This document shows positions 57,250 to 64,000 of a stretch of DNA of 64,000 nt, one piece after another (the stretch's first letter is position 1; each line of letters opens with the position of its first letter). The notes under the pieces are model-generated. The model was not told where the DNA came from and ran no database searches. It worked only from the letters and a program-made list of their open reading frames with translations. Source of the stretch: Endocalyx cinctus (lineage: Eukaryota; Ascomycota; Sordariomycetes; Amphisphaeriales; Apiosporaceae); assembly GCA_001600455.1 (NCBI GenBank), contig BCKC01000003.1, positions 2,242,168 through 2,306,167 on the forward strand, read 5' to 3'. The position numbers and the translations under genes are program-made.

Positions 57250-58358
57250 TGTCAGTTCAGTGTCGCGGCTTGTAAAAATAAGATAATAAGTTTGTTGCTA
57301 CGAGCTGTCAGGAGAGGGACGACGTTTCTATTTATCGCTTATCTCTCTCGTATCTCGATCTCCTCTATCCAGTAAGATGCTTGGGAGGGAGGGTGAGCTA
57401 TGGCGGCTACTTTCGAGTGAGTTAGACGTAGGTACCCCTGTTCGAAATATGCTGTTGGGATTTGATGTTTCCCACCTTGCAGTAAGCGAGGAATAGAAAT
57501 ATTGCTACGCGGGCCGAATAACCTACGAGGTAAATGCTATGACTCTCTGTTATCATTACAGATATATTAACAGAAACGTCAACAGGAATTACTGGTGCAC
57601 GTCCACCTGACCGCGTCTGATGATGCCGATTGCTCTCGCCTTTATGGACGTTCTTACCGGTATAAACCTAATTGTCTATCGCGTAAAATTTACGTTTGCT
57701 TCGCTACGTCACACGACATCGGTAGAAGCTGTTATCCTTTAATGCTGTAGGTGAGGCGAGCGATCCGGATTCTTTTGCAGCTTAGAGCTCCCTGGCGTGT
57801 ATGTATTGGAGGTCTGCCAATTGCACCTTAAAATCAATATGTGATCAGTAGGTTTTCTACTTGAAGAAGAGAGTTAAGGAGGGTACGATTTAATTAAAAC
57901 CTTGGAGATGCTCTTCATAAACTGACCGAGGCAACGAGAATGCGAGCATGAAAACCTTGCGTAGCTTTAATAAAAGTATCTCTGGGCGAATAGAAAGTAT
58001 CTCCTGGTACGTACGTCTCCCGTTCATCTTGTTTGTCTTCATATGTCTCGGGACTGGTCAGATCCGAGATGGCCTAGATCCACATCTACGCCTCCTTTAT
58101 TAAGCCGTTATCAGTAAGAGATACATATTCTGCTTCATTGTGATTGCAACGGCACTTTCAGTCACACGGGACGCAGATGAGAAGCTTTTCATCCACGTCA
58201 GACATCAATTGTTTTTGTCACAAGCTTGTATACATTTAACATTTATTATATTTGTTTATTGATAACTATGTATATAGGCGAAATTTCCGTGTCCTATAAT
58301 GGACGCATCTAGCAACACCTAAGTAAAGGGCTTGGCGATAATGCTTATAGCCAACCAC
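57250..58358. other. Intergenic, no gene seen
   Basis: About 1.1 kb between the small CxxC protein gene and the stop of the carboxylesterase. Only short frames, none with domain character. Confidence 0.5.
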
Positions 58359-60285
58359 TTAAGATCCGAGAATATCCGTCGCGTGTTCGGCGAGGAAGTT
58401 CATGCCGGCAGCTCTGAAGTCGTCGTACTCGATGTAAGTCTTGTTAGCGTTGAAGACGATGTGGCGACCGACGCCGCCGCCGTCGGCGAGGTGGTAAGCG
58501 GGCCACTCGGGGGTTGCGCCACCGGCGCCGTTGGGGTTGAGGGTAGTGATGAAGTTGACCCAGGAGGCCGACATGCGGTCCGAGAGTTCGCGGTACGAGT
58601 CGGGCTCGCCCGCGAACGGGTTCTCGGCGTAGCCGTCGCCGTTGAGGTTGTTGAAGACGAAGGCGACCTCCTGGAAGTGGGTCGCTCCCGTTGAGGCCTC
58701 TACCCCGTTCACCGTCACGTCGAACCGGTATGAGTACGCCGTCAGGTTGTGGGCGTCCCAGTTGGAGACGCTCGCCCGTCGTAGGTACTGGAAGGTGAGG
58801 TCGCCGAACAGCGCCGTCGTGCGTCGGTACTGCAGACCCTTGTCTTCGATATCGTCGGTCTCCGGCGTGACCAGTTCAGGCCACGTCACGAGCGATGGGA
58901 TACCGACCGACTGGATGTTCGGGTACAGTGCCATCAGCTCCTGGGCGATCTGCTTGGCCGTCATCCCTGCCGCAGCCTCGAAGTCATAGTCGCCCAGGTA
59001 GGTCAGGATGGCCTGTTCGAACTCGGCGTCCGTGTTGATGCCGGTACCATTAGGACCCAGGCCTGAGTAAGCGGATGTTCCCTCGTCCGTGTTTGACCCA
59101 ATTAGGATAGGGACTTGGGCATGCCTGCCCTCGCGGACCTGCTTGGACGGGAAATCGGCCACGAAATCCCCGTCGATAACTGGAGGCCAGACAGAGAGAC
59201 CAGTCACGTTAATGGCATAGTTGATCTCCTCGAAGGGAGCAGACCTGAGGCATGTAATCGCTTTCGAGGTGCCTACGGTCGAGGAGCAAGACGTATTGCG
59301 GACAAGGTTGTCGAATGCGTCTTGTTGAGCCACAGTCGCGTTCATATTACCCGGGAATCGCTCGAACGTGCTACCGAAACCGGACTCAGCGATCGCGCCG
59401 CGGAAAAGACCGTCGTCCCGACCGTTGTAAGCCATAACCTGAGCCGAGACGGACTCGGCACCCGAGCTCTCACCCCAAATAACAACCTTGTCCGGCGAGC
59501 CGCCGAAAGCGGCGATGTTCTCCTTGACCCAGTGCAGGGCAAGACGCTGATCACGGAATCCGATGTTGGTGACGCCGGCGTCCTGGGCCTGGCTACCGCA
59601 AAGGAAGCCGAACGCCGAGAGTCGATAGTTGAGACTTACGGCTACCATCGGGGTTCCCTGATTAACACTGTTTTCAACAATGAAGCTCAAATTGTATCGA
59701 CGATCGGCCGAACCGCCCTGAACGAGGCCGCCGCCATGAATCCAAACAGCTACCGGGAGATCGGCCGTGGAGTCGATGCCGGCGGGTCGGATCACGTTGA
59801 GGTAGAGGCAGTCCTCGGAGAGAGTGTAACCAATGTCATCGGAACCGTAGCCTATGCAATGAGGCGGGTAGGCGGTGGCGGTTTTGGTGTCGTTCCAAGC
59901 AGAATCCAAGGGCTCAGCAACGCTGAAACGAACCGCTTTCTAGAAAAGTTGAAAGTGTGATTAGCATGGTTTCAATCTTATTCTTTCACATCTCGGAGTC
60001 GTATCCAGTCATGAACCTCTTGAGGAGATATCGTCGACATCCATCGGCTTCACCTTGTAAGACATGTGCATATGTAATAAATGAACGTACCTTGGCATAT
60101 GGCATTCCTAAAAAGAAGTCCTGATCATACTCGGGGCTATAAACACCCGAATACGTTCCATTTTTCACAGTCGCGCTGGGAGTTACAGCAGAGCTATTAT
60201 CAACACGACCGATCAAAGGCTTAGCCTCGACGGAGATGGACAAGCAGCACAGAGCCGCAGCAAGTAACTGATTAAGAGCCGTCAT
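58359..60285 (-). CDS. Secreted type-B carboxylesterase / lipase family protein
   Basis: Alpha/beta hydrolase of the carboxylesterase/cholinesterase family, predicted secreted. Substrate unknown. Two exons on the minus strand: 60285-60091 and 59939-58359, giving 591 aa. Signal peptide of about 21 residues ends at SVEA. Exon 1 ends DFFLGMPYAK. Exon 2 has EDCLYLNVIRP, AVWIHGGGLVQGG (oxyanion hole), WGESSGAES with the nucleophile Ser near residue 220, SNTDEGTSAYS with the acid near 348, and GATHFQEVAFVF with the His near 485. The catalytic triad is complete. The 151-bp intron is long for this window. The join reads PYAK-KAVRFSVAEPL, whereas relatives have PPxGxLRF at this place, so the motif is shortened or the exact borders differ. 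Exon 2 is GC-rich against AT-rich flanks. Confidence 0.88.
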
Positions 60286-60380
60286 GATTCTTCACTGCTC
60301 CCAAACCAAGCCGGAATGTACAGGATAACCAGTGGTTGATAGGACCTCGAACAGAGTCTCTTGGCGGAGCGGTTCTTCCC

Positions 60381-60390
60381 TCTTATATAA
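60381..60390 (-). promoter_or_regulatory. Probable TATA box of the carboxylesterase
   Basis: TTATATAAGA on the minus strand, about 100 bp upstream of the esterase start codon; a good consensus match at a usual distance. Confidence 0.5.
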
Positions 60391-61057
60391 CCACCTCTCC
60401 CGATCCATGATGCTCGTTGCGCGGGTACGGCCTTAGAACTATGAGCGGTATTCTAGAGCGAATTTGTTCTCATTTCCGAAGACTCTACCTATTAAAGGGA
60501 ATCGCGCCGTGGGCAACTCGAGACATGGCAAGGTCTTGTAATCGGACCTATTCATGATGGAATCGTGGAGAAATTTATTTGTTTCCCAGTCTATTTTGTC
60601 GTAGCCTTTACTCAGCGACCCAATGGTTGATTTGCGGGGAGAGAAACTGGGGCGTTCCTAGCGGTCGGAGATGAGCAACTAATTGGTAAATGATATAACT
60701 TGCTGGTTTTTCATGTGTTCGACTCCACGTTTTTTGTGATCTAGTCCTTAACTGCCGCTGGGACCTTGCTACTTCTCCAATTAGTTCTCCATATATATGC
60801 TCTATTATGGATCACAGTTTGCCCCACGAAAGGCCACGAGGTCTAGCGATCACTCCCACCGCAAAGCTCGATGCGGAGGTCCCGATCGTCATAACATACA
60901 CTTGTTGGAAAAGGCATGATAATTACCTGATTTGGCGGGATCGGATACTCTCCGGCCATTTCAATGGGAGTTAACCTTACCACATTAGTAAGCGTTAATA
61001 ACATCGGACCGTACCGATTCCTACATCATATAGATACGTAATTTCTATGTGTGTATC

Positions 61058-61059
<2 letters not shown>

Positions 61060-61091
<32 letters not shown>
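61060..61091. repeat. 32-base poly-T run
   Basis: Uninterrupted T residues. Such long homopolymers are prone to sequencing length error. Confidence 0.9.
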
Positions 61092-61740
61092 CACTTGGCC
61101 GAGGAGATTCGGAGTTAGGCGTGGAATAGAACATGCCATCTCGATCATCAGAGATAAGGGGCTATTTTTCTTTTTGGTTGGTTGAGCTCTTGTACCAAAC
61201 CAAAATTACAAATTGTTTGGTCGGTAGTTATATAATTAGAAATCAACCGGTGAGAATGAGAAGAGAAAGAAGGAAAAAAAAGGGAGACGAGAGAGAGAAA
61301 GCTTATTTATATTTATCCGGAATTACTGAACAGAAAGAAAAGAAAAAAACGGTTCAATAAATTAAAGTAGGATATGTCTCGCATGCCAAGGTTTATCAGT
61401 GCTATGTAATGCGCAGAATGGAAGTTACCTCTTATAGAAAATTGAGATATATTGGACCAATGAAATATGATTGACGTCTTAACGAGAATAACTCTGTGAG
61501 GTCAGATCTCTTTGGTGTACCGAAGTGTCGTAGGCATTTCAGACAATGATAGATCACATAACCTAAGAGTAGTCACGCGATTTAGAGTCGTTCCCTATTA
61601 GATATGGTATAGAATAGATACGATGGGACGACAAGTCCTGTGGTGACGTGCTTCTTGATGAGGAGACAAAAATAAACAAGTAAAATTATGACATTTCCAG
61701 GGAGCTAAGTCGGCGATTGTCATTAATGTGTACGGAGTAT

Positions 61741-61772
61741 GCTAGGCTGCTAGGCTGCTAGGCTGTTAGGTT
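61741..61772. repeat. Short tandem repeat of GCTAGGCT
   Basis: Three exact 8-bp units and a fourth imperfect one (GTTAGGTT), just after a TACGGAGTATGC sequence. Confidence 0.85.
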
Positions 61773-62707
61773 ATGACAGATTTGTGGTCAGATTAATGAT
61801 TAAGTAAGTAAGTAATTTTTGAAATTTATGACTAATAGCCAAGATATAATCGGTCAGACCGCTAGAACGCCTGAACGCCTAGATATAATGGATATCCTCC
61901 ATAGCCTGATAAGTAACATTTTGAGGGAATAGTAATTTCGTCACAAGTTGCAATCAAGTTTTTTTTTTATTTTTTTATTTTTTTTATTCGGTTTAATTCT
62001 CTGCTGTACATTTATTTTGGATTATTTTGGATTATTTATATAAACCCTAGGTAAATGCTTTTTTTTTTTCCCACTGTGACTATCGGAATTTTCGACGAGA
62101 GAAAAGAAACAACGTGAGAAATGACAGCCAAAGAAAAAAAAAAAGAAAAAAAGCATAAGGCGATAAATACATACACGTAGATAATACCTCTTTCTTTCCT
62201 ACTTCTCAAGACCAATAATAAATAACCGTGTCCACTCGTCCATAATATTTTGGTTATATAAATCGATAGTAAAAGTTATGCTAAACAAGATACCAACTAG
62301 TTAAATATCAAACATTGACCTAACCAACCCTTCTCCGACCTCCCCCCGGTCTTCCTTGGGGTATCATTGCTCCTTGCCACGTATTCGCGTGGTTTATATA
62401 TATATACCGACGCATTAGATAGGTTCATTACATTATAACTGAGTGATACTTCCTCCGCGTATCTTGATCCATAGTTGACGCTGTGTATGACAATCCGTTT
62501 CACCTATATGGCGAATACTCCTGACGGGAAAAAGGCCGACGATGCAAAGTTAAAAGCATTGAAATAATATTAGTACAGGTAATAGGCGGGAGGCAGGGTT
62601 TAGTCTGGTATTGCGCTATACAATCGAGTTTGATAGCAGAACGGCTTAATTCTCGTTCCAATAGTCCTTGCACCGCTTTTGCGATTAAATACGGAACATT
62701 TTCACTT

Positions 62708-64000
62708 TCAATGAGTGGTGTAGTCTTGAGGGGTTATGTTCTGCGTAAACTGGATATGTTTCGACCTAGATTGTCCTGGCGAGGACTTTGGCGAGACAAC
62801 CGACTCGTTCGCGTCCCAGTCGTACTGAGTGTTCATCGGAGCGCCCGAAAATCCCCCGAGTTCTTGAAAGGGACCCATCATGTTCGGAAAGAGGCCGGCG
62901 TTCGAAAGCCGCTCGCTCTGCTGGACGTAGTTGGGTACTTGACGCATGGATAGGTCGGGAAACTCGGTTTGGAAAAAGGGTGTGAGTAGTGGCTGGTCTG
63001 CAGAGAAATCCACTTCTGTATTAAATGGATTAGCCGTGAAGTTCTGCGCCGCGAAGTTGGTCATCATGCCCGGTGTGCCGGGTGGCGTTTTCAGATTTGA
63101 TTCCATCTTCAGGTCCTGCATCAAGTTCGAAGAAGACATACCACCACCTAACATAAACGATCCGTCGTCGGAGCACCTGGAGGAGATCAGGGGCTCCCGT
63201 TGAGCCTGCTGGTCCAGGACGGCTGGCGTCATCGGCGTTGGGGGAGCTGCCCCAGAAAATGTGGGCGTGGCCGAGTTAACCGGAGATTGCGAGTGATATT
63301 GAAGCAGTGCCTCGTGGTTTCGGTTGAAGAACATAGGAGACCGAGGGCCCACGGCAGGTTTCTGAATCCTCCCTCCGAGCCCGGAAGCCGAAGAAATTCG
63401 CCGTATTACCGATGCCGGACTTGAAGAATCCCGTCGCTTTGGGCCATCCACCGCAGTCTTCGGACCACCACCGCCGCCTAGGTTGTACGATCGACTTCGT
63501 AGGCAGGCGGCCTGAAGGTTAGCCGGCCGAGCGATATTTCGCCGAACTGCGAGGTTGGCTGGAGGCGGGGGTGATTTAAACGAATCCGTGGGAGTAGGCA
63601 TGCTTTGGGAGCCGATGTACGTCGATTGCCCGGCTACATGAGATGCATCCAGTCGTCCGTGATGTGCGTCTTCTTCAGTTAAAGGGCTTCCGGCGACACT
63701 TGGGGTGTTGACAACCTGCGATGCTTGGTAGAGTGACGTAGCTTGAGGGCTCGAAAATTCAGAGTTGACCGCCGAGTACGGGTTGTTGCTAGACAATTCA
63801 TTTCCTGGTGACGATATACGTTCGGAGAAGCTCGATAGTTGCTCGAGGCGGTTAACATGTTCCGAGGGATGTTGCGTTGAGAAGAAAGCGCCGTAGTTGT
63901 CCATCGACCTCGGTTGAGTGAATTCGTTATCCGCGTGAGGGTGTGCCTGAGCGAATCCAGCCATCTCAGCATGGGAAAATTCGATAGACAATGGGGATTG
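62708..64000 (-). CDS. Partial Ser/Pro-rich protein, 5' end beyond the window
   Basis: The frame is open from the stop at 62708 to the window edge and codes for at least 430 residues; its start lies beyond 64000. No domain recognised. The visible part is a disordered C-terminal region rich in Ser, Pro, Asn and Gln, with a basic patch (KRRDSSSPASVIRRISSASG) and recurring SP and TP sites, e.g. KTPPGTPGMM and PPTPMTP. The end reads SRSKHIQFTQNITPQDY. This composition is typical of fungal transcription-factor tails with many possible proline-directed phosphorylation sites, so a regulator with its DNA-binding domain outside the window is a fair guess but not shown. No splice sites are needed within the visible part. 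Confidence 0.75.
   Translation of the reverse strand, partial: QSPLSIEFSHAEMAGFAQAHPHADNEFTQPRSMDNYGAFFSTQHPSEHVNRLEQLSSFSERISSPGNELSSNNPYSAVNSEFSSPQATSLYQASQVVNTPSVAGSPLTEEDAHHGRLDASHVAGQSTYIGSQSMPTPTDSFKSPPPPANLAVRRNIARPANLQAACLRSRSYNLGGGGGPKTAVDGPKRRDSSSPASVIRRISSASGLGGRIQKPAVGPRSPMFFNRNHEALLQYHSQSPVNSATPTFSGAAPPTPMTPAVLDQQAQREPLISSRCSDDGSFMLGGGMSSSNLMQDLKMESNLKTPPGTPGMMTNFAAQNFTANPFNTEVDFSADQPLLTPFFQTEFPDLSMRQVPNYVQQSERLSNAGLFPNMMGPFQELGGFSGAPMNTQYDWDANESVVSPKSSPGQSRSKHIQFTQNITPQDYTTH

Larger units (their letters stand above)
60286..62707. other. Gene-poor region with simple repeats
   Basis: About 2.4 kb without a supported gene. It has a 32-base T run, an 8-bp tandem repeat at 61741-61772, TAAG units near 61800, several T/A homopolymers (61960-62150), and a TACGGAGTA motif near 61730. 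The start includes the esterase promoter. Confidence 0.5.

Noticed and set aside
59115..59960. 281-codon open frame antisense to the carboxylesterase
   Set aside because: A shadow of a GC-rich coding exon; the sense strand carries the full catalytic triad.
1..64000. Secondary-metabolite cluster or CRISPR array
   Set aside because: No synthase, tailoring or array-type repeat was found; the genes are of unrelated, mostly housekeeping function.

Overview
The window is nuclear DNA of a filamentous ascomycete (Pezizomycotina, most likely Sordariomycetes). The evidence is many short spliceosomal introns (about 52-150 bp, GT..AG, often with a CTAAC/CTGAC-like branch site), fungus-specific families (bZIP with DUF3425, HOS3 deacetylase, LysM protein, IML1, PTR2), and AT-rich, homopolymer-rich intergenic DNA full of stop codons. 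There is no operon structure, no CRISPR array, no rRNA and no convincing tRNA. One unresolved base (n at 49051) follows a poly-T run.

Layout. 0.6-1.9 kb: bZIP/DUF3425 regulator (-). 4.8-5.8 kb: single-pass membrane protein with a Cys-rich ectodomain (+). 5.8-9.9 kb: AT-rich, no gene seen. 9.9-13.9 kb: a very large regulator (+) combining a Zn2Cys6-like cysteine cluster, a TALE-type homeodomain, C2H2 fingers and about five copies of an uncharacterised C-terminal module. 14.9-18.6 kb: HOS3-type deacetylase (-), divergent from NBP35 (+, 19.5-20.6 kb), which converges on a GMF1/AIM7 actin regulator (-, 20.7-21.5 kb). 21.5-26.9 kb: gene-poor, with one doubtful gene relic. 27.0-28.9 kb: PTR2 peptide transporter (+). 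30.9-32.6 kb: VCX1-type Ca2+/H+ exchanger (-). 36.1-41.7 kb: IML1/DEPDC5, the GATOR1/SEACIT subunit (-). 43.1-44.9 kb: ZRC1/COT1-type zinc transporter (+), converging on a HIRAN-SNF2-RING ATPase of the RAD5/HLTF kind (-, 45.6-48.7 kb). 50.2-51.0 kb: cysteine dioxygenase (-). 51-64 kb: a sparser zone with a secreted two-LysM protein (-), a small CxxC...CxxC protein (-), a secreted type-B carboxylesterase (-) and a gene cut by the window end (-).

Most genes are unrelated housekeeping functions: Fe-S assembly, actin branching, TORC1 nutrient sensing, Ca/Zn vacuolar transport, peptide uptake, cysteine catabolism and DNA-damage tolerance. The window is not a biosynthetic cluster. Exon joins were worked out by hand. 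For ten genes with proposed introns, every join keeps frame across conserved family motifs and total coding lengths divide by three. Three genes isolate the start codon on first exons of 3, 4 and 9 nt. The most novel item is the composite homeodomain regulator with its five-fold C-terminal repeat.
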